Shown: positions 1-12,450, counted from the stretch's first letter. The stretch is 64,000 nt of DNA from Leucocoprinus leucothites (GCA_013368445.1 JAACJO010000018.1:496001-560000); one strand, 5' to 3'. Notes: generated from the sequence alone by a model not told the origin. Translations and numbers: made by a program.

Positions 1-25
1 TTGACTGGCGGGACTTGGATAATTT

Positions 26-1560
26 TCACCATTCGGGATCCAGGAAGTATGGGGTAGAGCTACGACGGAAGATTGTTGTAGGGGTTGTGTAAATGTGTAT
101 TGGTGGCGAGAGCCGGAACCGTTGAATGAAGTGTTGGCGCTTTGTTTTCGGAGAAGGTCTTGTCTGATATAGGTACGGTTGTTGAGCATTGCGAGGAAGG
201 AGTTGCTGTATCTGGAAGAAACGGTTTTGTGTTGAGATGTTGCTCAGCTTGTGAATCGGTGAGTGGATGGAGACGTACAGTTTCCCTAGGACGTAGCCGC
301 TACAGCGAGTAGAGTGAGCGCATTGAGAGGTGATATATAACATGGTGTTCTTACGGGGCAAGGAAATAACTTGATTTCTGGTGGGAGGGTGAGTTTTTTT
401 GTTTAGGAGGGTTTGGGAGGGGCTTCGTGATACTTACAGGAGGAGCAATAGCTGGGATAGTGCAAGTAAGTAGTTCTGCGAGAGCAACCGCCGCTAGTCA
501 CATAGTGACATGAGATATAAGTTTTGGGAGTAAGAGATACTAGTCAGACCGTTAAGACGTACCACTGGCGAGGTTCGTTTCAATCGTAAGACGGACGATT
601 TTTGTCAAAACATTATTCCTTTCGTCTCCCCTTTTCCAACTCTTGGACCTTAGAAGCTGTGAAAACGGGAGATTTGAGAGAAAGCTACAAGGTAATTCTG
701 AAACTTCCGCTCACCAGCCATGTCATTGCGCTTGCTATCAGGACGTCAGCTAGGGCGCTGAATCCTGCCCAGACCTAAGGATATTGATCATTCCAGCTGA
801 GCCTTCAATGAGTCGAGTGATAAGATAAGCGCTCTTACGACTAGAAGGGGTTGATACTTTGATTGCCATCTTGCAATAGTTCCTGCTTGTTGGTGCTAGT
901 GGGGTTCCTGTTTCAGCTGACAGTCGCACAGACAAGAGAAGGAGATAGGACGGACAACAATCCCAATACCGATCCCACCTGTAGCCTGAGCGACAGCGCA
1001 CTTAATAGGGCCGAATTTTTGACCGTCAGTAAAATAGCGCTGGTAATCGAAACAGGCCGCGAGGACTCACGAGGGCAATGATATATGTGAGGACCTTGCT
1101 TTTGCTGAGGCGATAGAGGCGCCATGCATACATGCTCTGCACGACCAGTGCGACTACAGAGCTCATCATAGGAGAATCAAAGTTGGCCAAGAAAAATTCG
1201 CCCAATGCGTTCACATCTCCGAATCCAAACACAAACCAGTGAAAGCCGTCTGCAACTGTCATCAACGTCTGTGCAAACTCCATAACGAATATAAAGGCCA
1301 CTATAGTTTTTTTGACAGTTAGTTTGATGGTTTCGATGTTCGACGCCGCTTACTGAGTCCTGACCTGTCAATTTCAGGGACCACCGATCATCCGGGAAGT
1401 TAAGGTAGTAGAGATCTATGTCAGTGCACCAGGTCAAGTTGGAACAGCGTGGTATATGTCCAGGATATAAATAAACTGACAGTATTGCAAGGTGAGGACA
1501 CCGAACAGCCACCAGTTGAGGATGATGCCTAGGTACTGGAGGGCATTGAAAATTGGGGAA
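26..1560 (-). CDS. DUF6534-type multi-spanning membrane protein (gene model incomplete)
   Basis: Exons on the minus strand match, from memory, the DUF6534 family of basidiomycete membrane proteins, whose role is unknown. Readable exons in order: a hydrophobic helix with LGIILNWWLFGVLTLQY ending at 1481; 1365-1415 with YYLNFPDDRWSLKLT; 1071-1300, which ends a second and third membrane stretch (SSVVALVVQSMYAWRLYRLS); one starting at 1000; one ending near 715 with FSALADVLIASAMTWL; and one near 563-612 with KIVRLTIETN. Introns 1416-1480, 1301-1364 and 1001-1070 have GT/AG ends and keep phase. A hydrophobic exon near 430-490 and a last one reading YVLGKLYVSIHS (about 240-290) fit the family's C-terminus. 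I could not fix the start codon or the join between 1000 and 770, so either an unresolved intron or a break lies there. The family identification is firmer than the exact model. Confidence 0.6.
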
Positions 1561-1909
1561 CTCGTTCATGTTGGTGGGACATACCGGAGGTCCAGTTCTT
1601 AAATATTGAAGTTAGTTTAGGTGACAAGCGATATGAGTATGAGCACCGACGTACATTTTGGCGATATCTTGTGGGATAGGTGGCAGGCCTTGCTTGAATC
1701 CAGTGGTATTGACACTCATGTTGGGATGGCTTGCCGAATTTCACGAAGAAAGGACGGTATTGATGAGTTTCCACCGGGTACATACCTTTTGCTTTATAGC
1801 ATCTAGAGTGGAGAAAACTGAGCCCCGCATCATACCTATACCCGCACAAAGCGTCGCTATTCATAGCAGAAATCAAACGTTCAGGAGAAATCGGAATGCT
1901 TGATGCCAT

Positions 1910-4900
1910 GGAGGGAGATTAATACCATCTTTGGATGGCTGTCTTTCTCAGAATGGTAATCCTCGTACGCGCCCCTGGCAGTAGTACTCTGCGCTAGATC
2001 AATTCGCTGGAGCCGCATCCTGTGTTATCCCGGTAATGTTCAATAGCTTAGAAACAACCTTGTCGTGGATTCATAACCGTCAGCGAATGAAGAGGCAAGT
2101 CTTCTATTAAAGGTCTGCCTCACGAATAGGCCCTATGGACTCGGAACGATTACTGGTCGAGTGGGTATCCTTTTTTGGCATTTTATCATTCCAGGATGTT
2201 GATGACAGAATATACATCTATATCAAACCTTGATGACAGTGGAAATTACAAGGCGGATTTTGGCATAACCCCTCGTGAACGAGGTGATTTCATCAAGTAA
2301 TACGAACACTTCGGGTTGGTTTTGAGGAGACAGGAGGTTTATTGCCCACTGCCACTGATTGGGCTTGGCGCATAAATGTGTTGAAGTAGGCGGCTGCCGC
2401 TTACACTCGTCGTGTCAACATAGGCGCTTTGTTGACATGGGCACAGTCCCGTATTGATTGGCAAAGACGGGGGAACCGATAAATCTGAGTCGATCGCGAG
2501 CTGTCTAGCGGATATCAAGCAAGGCTGATGAATCATTCAAGTCTGATCAAAGCGTCTCACCGAGGGCACCACATAATGGATTTCCGATGGCAGAGATAGT
2601 CAATAACCACCGCTCGCGCACAGCACAAAGGGAATCAACTCGAACGAGCAATGTAGTATTGCAACAATATGCCCATTGAAAATAATATTGAAAACACAAA
2701 GGTAGCCTTGATGCGGGTGTCCAGCGCCTCAACCCCCATATTTGCCAATGAAACGCAAGAGCTAGAACACTCAGGGTCAATTTTAGCTGAAAAAGTGATA
2801 GCAAGTGAACACACTCGTGCGTCAGCCTATATCCATTCTTGACTATCCTTGACCATTCTCGAAGCCACTTGAGCCCAGGTTGGTAACACCGCGCCTTGTC
2901 CACTACCAAGACAAACGGAGCGGTCCATGCATCAGTCACACACAAACTTCACACTCGCTTCATCGACATCACAAAACCAAAAGCTCTTCGCTTCACCGAC
3001 CCATAACCTCTCCCGGGTTCGAGCTTGTGGGTTCGGGGACGCACGGGGACACGTTTCGTTTTACATGAAGGGGTAGAACGGTGGCCGGAGGAAGCTGTAC
3101 GCAACTCTGGGGGATTTGACAATGGGAGGGGGAGGGGAACTTCGGCGCGCTTTCTCGGTGGGGACTCTGGGTAAAACCTGAAGGCGAGTACGGAATTCAT
3201 CTTCTCTCCTGCCACCCATGCCGACCTGCATTGGCTTTGACGCGGCACCGGTGCATCCGTATACTGAAGCTCCTTCGAAAAGCACGGTACCGCACTCGCG
3301 AATGGTCCTGTCGACGTCCTCGTTCTTCTACTCAACCGCGTAAAAATGGAGCCTAAGGAGAGGACTGGCTACTGGCTCTTTGGCTCTCGGTAGACGCGTG
3401 AAGGCATAGGTCAACGAGCCTTTTTTTGCGGCCACCGACGCACTCAGTGCCGAGGATCAGCAAACTAGCACCTTCAACATGAGCGACAATCCTTAGAAGC
3501 GAAATTAGGGAATACAACTACACGTCGTGCGTCTCAAAGTTCTAAGCCTAAAATTGAAACTCGCCTGCTGAGGTAGTATGGATAGACGGGAAATGGTATG
3601 ACAGGAGGGGAGGTGGTGGGGACCGGATGGCGATGTAATGTCTAAACCAAGGTTGGACTAGTACACGGCAGGTTCTGGAGCCCATTACTGGCGTTTGAAT
3701 TCACCTCGTAGGTCCTAATGACGGAGTAGCATGGTGCATCGTGAAGAACGCCGGAGCGGCATTCGTGTGTCGCATATCAAAGGACAGGTCCATGATGCAT
3801 TCGATATTTCCGGTTATACGTAGTCTCGAAGCACTGCAAGGCCCCAAACCATGTGGAAGGCCCTCCAGGTTGTAGGGCGTCTAGGAGTCCTTGAATCATT
3901 TCTGGAAGGCACGTCCACAGGAACCCGTCGGTTGATTTCGAGGTTTACAGATCGAGATGCAAATCAGTCCGACTCTGAGCGGCGAACAGCACTGCCATGA
4001 GCTTCTCCCTGAGATATGGGCCCTGCTAGGCAGCTATAGGGCAGTTGTTATTTCGTGTTCCATCCGTCGGAGGGTACAATTTAAACGCCTTGTACACTCG
4101 TACAAGCCCCTTTTGGTGAAAACGTACAAGGAGCAGCCCTGCAAAGCCATCCCACCTATCGCTCACATGCCTCTGCATGAGGGTAACTAGAGCGCCCGAG
4201 GTTATCAATGTCACAATGTCACGGGGACACGAATGGTAAGACAAAAGGTAAGATCGAATCCAAGGAAACCATCGGGCAGGTGCGAGTGGAGGGTGGCTTG
4301 TCCAGGACCAGTAACACAAGGAGAGGTAAGCGCATGGGCGTTTTCTTCATCAAGTGACAATGGAGAAACACGTCATTGACATGCGCAGGCCATGAAACTG
4401 GAAAACAATTGGTATTCGCAGGCCAGAGAAACTCTGCATAACCCAGTATAAGGACTGGCTATCATAACAGTCCCAGCCGATGCCTGGTTTTTCCTGGACC
4501 GCCAATGGATAGGTGTGTTGGTGAATTCCATGAACGCTCGTCTAACACGTCATACGCCTTTAGCGAGTTAGTAAGTAAAAGAGCTACTAAAGGCTCACCT
4601 CGGGGTTCAGACCTTCCTTCCAGTCTCTTTTATACTGAATTCGAGGGGCGGGTAACCCACGCGTTCTCAGACCTCCAACACGATTTCCGGTTCCAGATAC
4701 CAGTGGCAAAGAGGATAAACACCAGTAAACACCAGGCTCAAGGGTGGGCTCTCAGGAGGCCTTCTCAGTCACTAATTGAAAGTGAGCAACGCGAGGTTGT
4801 TAGCTGGATGCGGCGGAAGAGTATCAAGCCGTTCACGCATCGTCGACCAACGTCAGCTGAGGCATCTTGTGATGCTACAGCTGCTCAGGAACGTTGATTC

Positions 4901-6137
4901 GAGAGATGGCAGGTAAGCCCAGTTGGAAGACGAGTAAAGCTAGCAAAGGCTTGGTTCCAACGTCACAAGCCTGTCACGCTGAAGGTCGGCGGCCTGGATC
5001 TATCCGAATTCGATCGGCGGGCCTTCACACGCACTTTCCGGTACGCTTATTGAGCTCAGCCGCCGAAGCGGCAAGAGCATTTTCTTTGACGACTATGACT
5101 ATGGCTGGACGTCAGTTATTTTCTGTCACGTTCGAGCCTCTGAACCTGCAGTAATCCTTCGATTGGCACATGCTTCCCTCTTGACAAACCTCAGGACGAC
5201 CACTGGCAACACACAGCGGTCAGCCTCCATTGAGGTGCTAAAGTGAGTATTATTCGGGTGCGAGGATCTACCTCGAACGGTAATTGTTTCTGGCCAAAGC
5301 AGTCTCCAGCCGAGTCACCAAGTCATAAAGCCTCAGTTGCCCACGAGCACTTAATCCTTTGCTCCCCTGTGATACCGTTTTCTTTTGGGTTTTCGAGCCA
5401 GCAAGTTCTGGTTGCGATTCGCTGGCCAACTCTCTAGAAGTACTGCCACTTGAGGTGATTGACATCTGTTCCTGCACATTTTCCCATCCTCCCCCTGTCG
5501 ACCCCAACCCCGCTGGGGAAGGCTTCAATTTAGTCAGACACTTCGGTCGCCAAAATCAGTTTCGCTTGGTCACGGTCTGGCATACCACGCGGTCGAAGAC
5601 TCGAAAACAGATCTTACTTTATGCTCGCGCGTCTGACGTCTGAACATGAGACCCAAGTCATTTTTATTGGTAAAAGCAAGACTTGATTGCAAAGAATCGA
5701 CGGATATTATTCACCTGAATATAGAGCTCGACGCAGCACTAGTCGCAGTTACTACTTGCTAGAGTACATGACTACAAGGAAGTAAACGAGGAAAAACCGG
5801 CACAATCAACCCAGCCCTGCTAAAGGTCAACCACGGTCGTGGGTGGGATGTATGATCAAGACTAGCTTCTCGGTAGACCGTCTGCGCGGCTGTCGAGAGA
5901 CGGGAGGCTGAGACATGAGGGATATCGTGGCGGCGAGGATGGCGGAAATATCAGATCGTAATAGCCGCTGGCCTGGTATCGGAGAGGATTGTGCCGGGTA
6001 AAGGTACAGTATCGAAAGATCGACGCGGAAAATGCCAGGAAACGCGTTGGTAGTGAAGAGGAAGTTTTGAACAAGGAAGATGGAGACTGTCGATAAAAGG
6101 CAAAGAATGTGCGATAGAGAGGAGTGGGCATATGGTC
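1910..6137. other. Region without a recognised gene
   Basis: Only short open frames occur here on both strands, for example 132 codons at 2547-2945 minus, 130 codons at 4505-4897 plus and 86 codons at 5268-5528 minus. None shows a domain, motif or membrane pattern I recognise, and no terminal repeats or LTR ends were seen. Small multi-exon genes cannot be excluded. Confidence 0.4.
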
Positions 6138-7206
6138 TCAGTCAATGAACCTGTGGGGTGTGGGGAAGTTCCACTCCCTGGTCGAGTCGCGAAGCCAATC
6201 CTGCAGGGAATAGCAGAAGGGGATGGAGTACGACGGCGCGACCGTGGTGACTTTGATGCGAGGCTCGAGCATGGTGACCTGCTTGATCAGTCGCTCGTAC
6301 AACTTGGCTTGGAAACCTTTCTTCTTATTGGGAGCCTCGACTCTGATCTCGGCGATTTTCTCGAGGAACGACTCGGGGAACGGTGTGAAGATATGACCAT
6401 GGCGAACGCCCTGCAAGCCGAACGCGGAAGCGAGATGCTCGAGCAGGTCGTCCCCAGTCCTATCCGATTGAAAAAACATATGGGTGACGTTAGGTGCGCG
6501 AGCGTAAATTTCCGTGAAGATGGTGCGACTGATATTGCTACACCCAGCGAAACGAAGGCGCTTCAATTTGGGGAAGTCGACACTGGGGGGACCCGTCGCT
6601 GGGGTGGCATGGAACTCGTTGAAAAAGGTGAACTCCTCCAGTTCGGGCATTGGGATCTTCAGCAGGACAGTAGGCCGTGCGCATGTCGACGACAAATAGA
6701 ACGTCTTCACGGTGGGCGCAGCCATGGTGAGGATGTCGTAAAATGCAGTGCAACCCGATCCCTGCGATGGTTTTTAAGATTAAGCAAACGTTGAGGATAC
6801 ATGAAAGATAATAGAATGAACTCACATGATGGGTCTCTGTACTGTACAGCCACTCCTCTATATCAGCCTCTGTTTGACCCGGCCGGACTTGCGCACCGGC
6901 AGATATGAAGAGGTGAACAATACGGCGAAGATGCTCAGGCTTTTCTCTAAGCATCGCAGCGCAAGCCAAAATCTGCTTCATGCCACAAACTGCAAGGGAA
7001 CGAAGTTTCAACTCCTCCGAAACGTCATGGATGTACCGAGATACCAATGAGAGAGAGCGACCGGTTGTCCCATCATCTTCGCATGCGTGTGTAAAAATCT
7101 TGTTGCAAATCTCTGGGGGGCAATCCTCGAGTAGAGAGGGAGGTTGCTCATCGACCTCAGCTACCCTGCCTGTGCCCTCAATGGTGTTGACGGTGGGCTC
7201 GGGCAT
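6138..7206 (-). CDS. F-box-like domain protein, 334 aa
   Basis: Two exons on the minus strand, 7206-6826 and 6761-6138, are joined across a 64-base intron (6762-6825) that starts GTGAGT and ends CGCAG. Exon lengths of 381 and 624 bases are both multiples of three, giving 334 residues. Residues about 22-65 contain an F-box-like pattern (SLLEDCPPEICNKIFTHA, then SLVSRYIHDVSEEL). The rest has the spaced hydrophobic and Phe/Leu pattern of the degenerate leucine-rich repeats usual in agaricomycete F-box proteins (MPELEEFTFFNEF, FPKLKRLRFAGC). F-box proteins generally recruit targets to SCF ubiquitin ligases; the target here is unknown. The gene appears intact. The ATG at 7206 was chosen because it opens the frame just before the F-box. 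Upstream 7207-7792 holds no other gene I can see. Confidence 0.75.
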
Positions 7207-7792
7207 GATGATGGTGGTACGGAAGGAAGAACCAGTTGAATTGTTTGCGGGCCTTTTTTGTCTTACTGCCGATACCGTATGTGGTTGACCCTGACCTTGA
7301 GGCGCTTATTCCTGAGAATAACAGGACTCCCAAGTCAGACAGAGGCCCGTGCGCCCACAGTGACCATGTAGGTCAGGGGATGGTGGGACCGTCCAGGTAT
7401 GGCAGTGATCGAGTAGTGGTAGAATGGAGACGCGCTTGGACCGCTGCGAAATATGGAGAAACTCTATTGTGATGGATCGTCATAATTGGGGCTCTATGAG
7501 TTTGTCCTCAGTCTGGCGGTAAACAGTCTAATTTCCGTTCCAACAAGCGCTATCCCTAGATGCCCTGCTCCCTCGTCAAGAAGGTTGGTATTCCCTTACT
7601 TCCCTTCAGTCGTTCGTGGCTTGGGTACTTGTGAGAGTACTATCATAACTGATACTGCGTAACATGTGGAGGTCGATTTAGGCCACTGTCAGGGCCACAC
7701 TTCACCAGGCTGCCACTACTTATGCGCCACCCATCACATTGTGCCTGGGAGTATCCGGTAGATATACACACTCAGTAGACATTCGTTCATTG
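7207..7792. other. Intergenic spacer between the F-box gene and the caspase-like gene
   Basis: Nothing recognisable. It should contain the F-box promoter (minus strand) and the 3' end of the caspase-like gene. Confidence 0.4.
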
Positions 7793-9076
7793 CTAGTCCC
7801 GGCCGTATGTCCATACAAGTAACCACGAGGATTCGGTAAAACCATAATCTCTAGCATCAAACACCCGAAAATTCACTTTTGAATCAAACCGTACCTCCAT
7901 GACCAATCTCAACCTGCACAACAGCCTTAACAACCGTATCTCAATCCTGCGAGTCCAACACAGGCTCAAACTCAGCTGAAACATCTCCCACCGAGCGATT
8001 GTGCGCACCGTTGCCGTCGTCGTAAGGACTCTCCTGCGAAATACTGCCCAAATCCAGCAGCAAAGTCGTTACGAACAATTTGAAGAATCCAACGTCTTTG
8101 GTAATGCCATTGAGCATGAATTCCCATGGATCGACACTGCCTTCGCCGTATCCGATGGTGAAGCTGGATTTAGGAGGGAGGATGATATCAGTTTTGAGAT
8201 AGTTGGATGATCTGGCTCCTGTGGGTGGAAGGTACCATGGTACTGAAATGAGGGGTTATATGAGCGTTGTTTAGTGGGTATGAACGATGTGACTCACTGA
8301 TGGTCAACTCGGAAGGATCAAAGTAGAATAAATGCGGATAGAGAGGAATATCGCTGAGATTGTAGATCCTTAAACCATACTGCTTTTCCTTCTCTACCAC
8401 GATGATCGCAGGGTCCCTCTCGAACATGTCTCTCCTAGATGGACTACCGATGAGATCGAATTCGGCGTTGTACGACATTTCCAGTTCATGGAATTCCATC
8501 TTAAGGTCGATTTTTGATAATAGATTAAGATTTGTTCTTAAGAGATGGAATCAAAAGTTGGTCGCATTCAGGGCGACCTGATGCAGAAGCCAGACGTTGT
8601 CGGATGGGATGGTGTGTGGTGAGCGGGTACCAATATGAGTCGCCACAAGTGGGAAATACGGTCAATATAGACCGTATCGTCTTCTAGAAAGAATACTAGG
8701 TCGGCGGCTTTAGTGTCGGGTACAATAACGATAGAATGCGAGGCGCGAAACTCCGGAGCGAAAGAGGCTTCGAGCCAGGAAGTGTTGTTGGACGATATGG
8801 TGATAGATTCGGAAGGTCGTTCAACAACTCTGCAGTAAAACAACCGGTGAAGTGAGCCCAAGTCTAAAGGAGTTGGCATTGCGCCGGAATCGATAGGACA
8901 TTGGAGAGCAAGGGTAGCCGAGGCGCTATCGACCGCTGTGACGACCAGTGCTCCAAGTGAAGGGTTTGGCTGTTGTGGGATGGACAAGAGATTTGACGGG
9001 TGCACGGAAACTGTGCATCCGATAGTAATGCCTTGGATTATTCCAGCATCCAGGGTCAAATCACCGTTTCTCGATA

Positions 9077-10229
9077 CAGTAGGGGACACTTAAAGCCCGT
9101 TACCCCTTGTTTCTCACGATCGGCTCGTTGAATTCATGGATAATTTTGGCATGGAGCTCAGACCGATTTTAAAGACGTTTTGGCATAGTTTTCATAATTT
9201 TCCCACGGGTTTTTGACTGTGCCAATTATTTTTGGGAAATTTCCGAAAGTATAGGCATTAGGAATGAGCTTAAGAGTCAGTAATTACCTCAAGATGTATA
9301 ACATCCTGCTATGAAACCGCCTGATGACCTTTCCGCTTGTGAAATGTCCACGCAGCAACCTTTCCAGTGAGCCTGACCCAATATACACTCATAAATTTCC
9401 ATGATCGATTGATGAAATGTCTGATGAGATCAACCGGGCGTAAATCACGTGCCTCAATTGCAGCACGTGCATCTTCAAAAGTCCTCTTCAGAGCCTGGTG
9501 ATAGCGATACTTGCACCAGCCCCAATACTTGTAAATAATTAGTAGAAGTCAATCATCTTAATGAGATGCATACAATTTAGTTCACAATGAAATTTGGGCA
9601 AGAAGATACATTCATGACCAGCAGCATGAGTGATTATCTCGAGTAATGACTCTTGCTTTCCAAAGTCACCTTGCTGACTGAGCAAATGAGCCATGCCTTC
9701 GCAGTACTTCCATATCTGCGGTCTGCATGGTGTTGTGGTAGATCCTGATCTAAAATGGCGGCTGATGGGGGTGGGGCTGCTGCTGTGAGTCACTCTGTGG
9801 GCATCTGGTAGAAATTGGGGTGCTGTGATTGATTCCAAAGGCCAGTAATGTTCCTTCACACCCCCTCCCTTGGTCGCACCGGGGGAATATGGGTGGGAGA
9901 AGTCCAGGAAGAATATTCTTGGGTATTATTTGTTGATTTAATTATGCAATAACCGCTCAATGAAATCGCAGTATTTCTTGGGATTAAACCCGGACTATTA
10001 AAAGGAGCCGATTCCACATGTTTTTGGAATTTTACTATTGGTTTTCAGCATTTTTGCCAAATTTTTGGACATACCATCAATAATTGGCATTTTATGGGAC
10101 ACCCGCTCGATGAAATTCCATAAATCAAGGTTCAGTTGAAAGCCCTTGATGAGATCTATCGATTGACGGTACTTTTAATAGATTTCTATTACTTTGACAA
10201 AACTAGTCGAGTCTAAGCGTCCCCTACTG
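9077..10229 (-). mobile_element. TA-flanked DNA transposon (Tc1/mariner-like), 1153 bases, inside the caspase-like gene
   Basis: The ends are inverted repeats: 9077 onward reads CAGTAGGGGACACTTAAA and the reverse complement from 10229 reads CAGTAGGGGACGCTTAGA. Each end is bordered by TA (9075-9076 and 10230-10231), the target duplication expected of Tc1/mariner elements. The interior has only the C-terminal part of a transposase, so the copy is non-autonomous. Removing the element and one TA rejoins the host reading frame exactly (LGVI continuing into SRNGD), which independently confirms both ends. Confidence 0.88.
9309..9859 (-). pseudogene. Transposase C-terminal remnant
   Basis: The minus-strand frame contains LLSQQGDFGKQ, then HECIFLPKFHCELN, a hallmark of the DDE-type transposases common in basidiomycete genomes. 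After a 46-base intron (9528-9573, GTATGC...ACAAG) comes YWGWCKYRYHQALKRTFEDA, then NRSWKFMSVY, and a stop near 9309. In homologues I recall, the residues after CELN read P-I-E, the Glu being the third catalytic acid. Here the spliced sequence passes straight from CELN to YWGW, so that Glu appears to be missing. The N-terminal half with the first two acidic residues is absent. Confidence 0.7.
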
Positions 10230-11469
10230 TATAACGCCAAGGATGAAGCCAGGGTCGCCGCCTTTCATTTTATGGTTGAATAACCGCCTGTTCACTTCTG
10301 TGCCTTCGCAGTGCGCATTTTTCCCGTAAGCGATTAGTTGATATAAGTGGGGTGGGTTTGGCGAATGGACCTACCATTTAGGCATATTCAATCGATGCAT
10401 CAAACTCGTATAAGTCAACATCTCAACACCCACCTCCGGATCATTCAACACCTTCATCAAGGCATAAGCGAACACCCCATTTGGCTGTTTGGGATATTCG
10501 TAAGCGAATTGCTCCCTTCCGCATGCAGCCAGTAGGACATGGGAGGATAGATTTTTCCCGGAGAAACCTCTCGATATTTCCTTGTCAGAGGCGAGGCGGG
10601 AGAGAGAGGATGCGATAAAGTGATGATCGTAGTCGTGTGGGAGGGGTGGAAGGGAAGGGATGTGCCGTGCGATGTACCCTTCTTTGAAGGGTTCTGGTTC
10701 TTCTGTATCAGGCGTTCTTGAGGCACCGGCGGAGTGGCAACAGTCAAATATTAGGGTCTACATGGAAGATGAGTTAATACTGGAAGAGATATGAATTGAA
10801 GAGCCCGCACGATATTGTTTCCTCTTGTCTCCGATAGGCGATTAACCAAAGGCGCGATGGTCCTATCAGGAATAACAGGTACTTCACATTCCTCTAGTTC
10901 GGTCTTGGCGACCTTGGGTCCAGTAGGAGTGTCTTTGATTACTTCCCTCTCGCGGGTACACAGCGTGCCCATATCAGATGGACACAAGCTTCATAATAAT
11001 CGCCAACAGTGATCCAATCATTTACCCATTCTTTCGGTTTTTCGCCTCTCGAACCGTGTCCAGCGAAAAACACGATAATGCCTACACCACCACCATCATC
11101 GCACTCGGAAGAAGTAGAAGCAGTGGAATAAGCAGAAGATTCTTCAGGTCTTCGAATCCATTGAGAATTGTGTCTCTTGTGGCATCAGTGTCGCGGAGAT
11201 TGATGATATGATGACCGGGGACGTGTAATTTCGAGGTCAAATAATCATTGAAGTCGTCTGCGTCTTTGGATGCACTTTGAAGAGATGGATAGCGTGGATC
11301 GAGGTAGGTGTTTATTCCGATGATAAGGGCGTAGAGTAGGGGAAGGGAGAAGAACGAGTCGTGCTTTGTTGGGTGTTTCGTAGTCGAGCTTGGGCGTCAG
11401 TTGAGAGTTTGTAAATAAGCTGGGATGATCTGCTGGGATTGGATAGGTCGGCACGTACGGGTCAGTCAT

Positions 11470-11932
11470 CTGGGAGCGGAGTTGCCTGCTAGGTGGATTC
11501 GGGGGTAAGTTGAAAAGAAGTAAGTAGGTGAATCGGGGTTTTGTCTGCTGCCTATAATGACGGAGTCATCTTATCTTGGATATTCACAGTAGGAGGCCAG
11601 AAGGGGGATAACAAGAGCAGGGGAACGACGATATTCTGAGGCTCATAACACATACATGATAATCCACGTGATACACCACCTGACCCTAGACGCCCATGGG
11701 CCATCGATGGACGATACATTAAGCGCCAACGCCTATTTCCCAGCCTCGGCCATCAATGTGCAGCAGGGGAGTAAGAGGCACGGAACGATTTACAGTTTCA
11801 CACCCTCTTACACCGTTGACAAGCTTGAGCGTTTATATTTATCATTTCACAATCTGGACGATCGTCCTCCCCAGAGGGTCACTCTCGGTCTTACAAAAGT
11901 GAGATATTGTCCCGTGTTCTCACCTGCACACA
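11470..11932. promoter_or_regulatory. Upstream region shared by the caspase-like gene and a truncated NACHT copy
   Basis: This lies between divergently oriented gene starts. A TATA-like TTTATATTTATC sits near 11,831, about 100 bases before the ATG at 11,933, at the same distance as in the other NACHT copies. Nothing else is recognised. Confidence 0.4.
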
Positions 11933-12108
11933 ATGCCCCGCGCCGTCAAACTCATTCATGTCTCTGAAGACTTGCATCATCCATATCGTCGGGGTACAGA
12001 TCCTAACGGCACTGCGCCTCAACGACCTCCTGCGCTTCAACCCCCTGCGCTTCAACGACATCCTGTGCTTCCTGCTTCTATGACTCCTGCCCCACAATCA
12101 TTGATTAA
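11933..12108 (+). pseudogene. Truncated first exon of the NACHT family (copy A)
   Basis: The frame opens MPRAVKLIHVSEDLHHPYRR and continues GTDPNGTAPQ with a proline-rich run. It is the same first exon as in the genes at 12,565 and 32,175 and the fragment at 29,354. The similarity stops near 12,108, where unrelated sequence (a hAT-like fragment) begins, so the NTPase part is missing. The preceding leader (TGTTCTCACCTGCACACAATG) also matches the other copies, so this is a duplicated gene start, not a chance ORF. Confidence 0.7.
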
Positions 12109-12109
12109 A

Positions 12110-12450
12110 GGCACTGAGCAACCAAAGCAGTTTTTACGTACTGCTATCTGTGAAGCATTGGAGTCCCTCTCAAGCGCATTCCAGTATTCGAGTGGTTTAG
12201 CATTGATATCCCACATATGACTTCGAAACGGCTCGAGATTATACGCCCAACCCATCAGCTGCCTGACCAACAAACTTGATTCCTCACCATCGCCGTGTCC
12301 TATCCGAAGCTGCTCGCCCTTGAGAATCTGTAAGGCTGATTTGAGGAATCTTCTATACAGATCGGGCTGTTGCTCTCTCGGAAGCTCAGTTCCGCCTTCA
12401 AGCGTTCCCAGCATCATCGACGATGGACACCCGTGGGTCAGGCGATGCAC
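12110..12450 (-). pseudogene. hAT-type transposase C-terminal fragment
   Basis: The minus-strand translation contains KPLEYWNALERDSNASQIAV, which resembles the dimerisation region at the C-terminus of hAT transposases (the W-W-x-x-L-x-x-x-P-x-A pattern and following hydrophobic helix). The upstream part, LYRRFLKSALQILKGE, has no assigned role. The usual continuation (NSM-x-E-E-R) is replaced by a break at the junction with the truncated NACHT exon. The match is short and partial, so the assignment is tentative. Confidence 0.45.

Larger units (their letters stand above)
7793..11469 (-). pseudogene. Caspase-like (metacaspase, peptidase C14) gene, interrupted and frameshifted
   Basis: Caspase-like proteins are cysteine proteases linked to cell death or protein turnover. 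The p20 core is readable: start at 11469, then LYALIIGINTY after a GTACGT intron; catalytic His in IVFFAGHGSR near 11,060; the conserved IPDRTIAPLVNRLSETRG near 10,840; and catalytic Cys in LIFDCCHSAGASR near 10,740, placed in frame by a GTGCGG...GTAG intron of about 53 bases. The C-terminal part (SSHVLLAACG, then CEGTEVNRRLF, then SLFYFDPSEL-like and FTIGYGEGSVDPWEF blocks) matches what I recall of agaricomycete homologues. Lesions: frame breaks near 11,125 and 11,000, an intron acceptor near 10,330 reading TTACGG where CAG is expected, a transposon at 9077-10229, and further frame confusion near 8,520-8,660. Both catalytic residues survive but the gene is very probably dead. Some breaks could be sequencing errors. 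Confidence 0.75.

Noticed and set aside
2547..3335. Minus-strand ORFs of 132 and 128 codons
   Set aside because: No motif or splice structure; Arg/Pro-rich and consistent with chance in GC-rich DNA.
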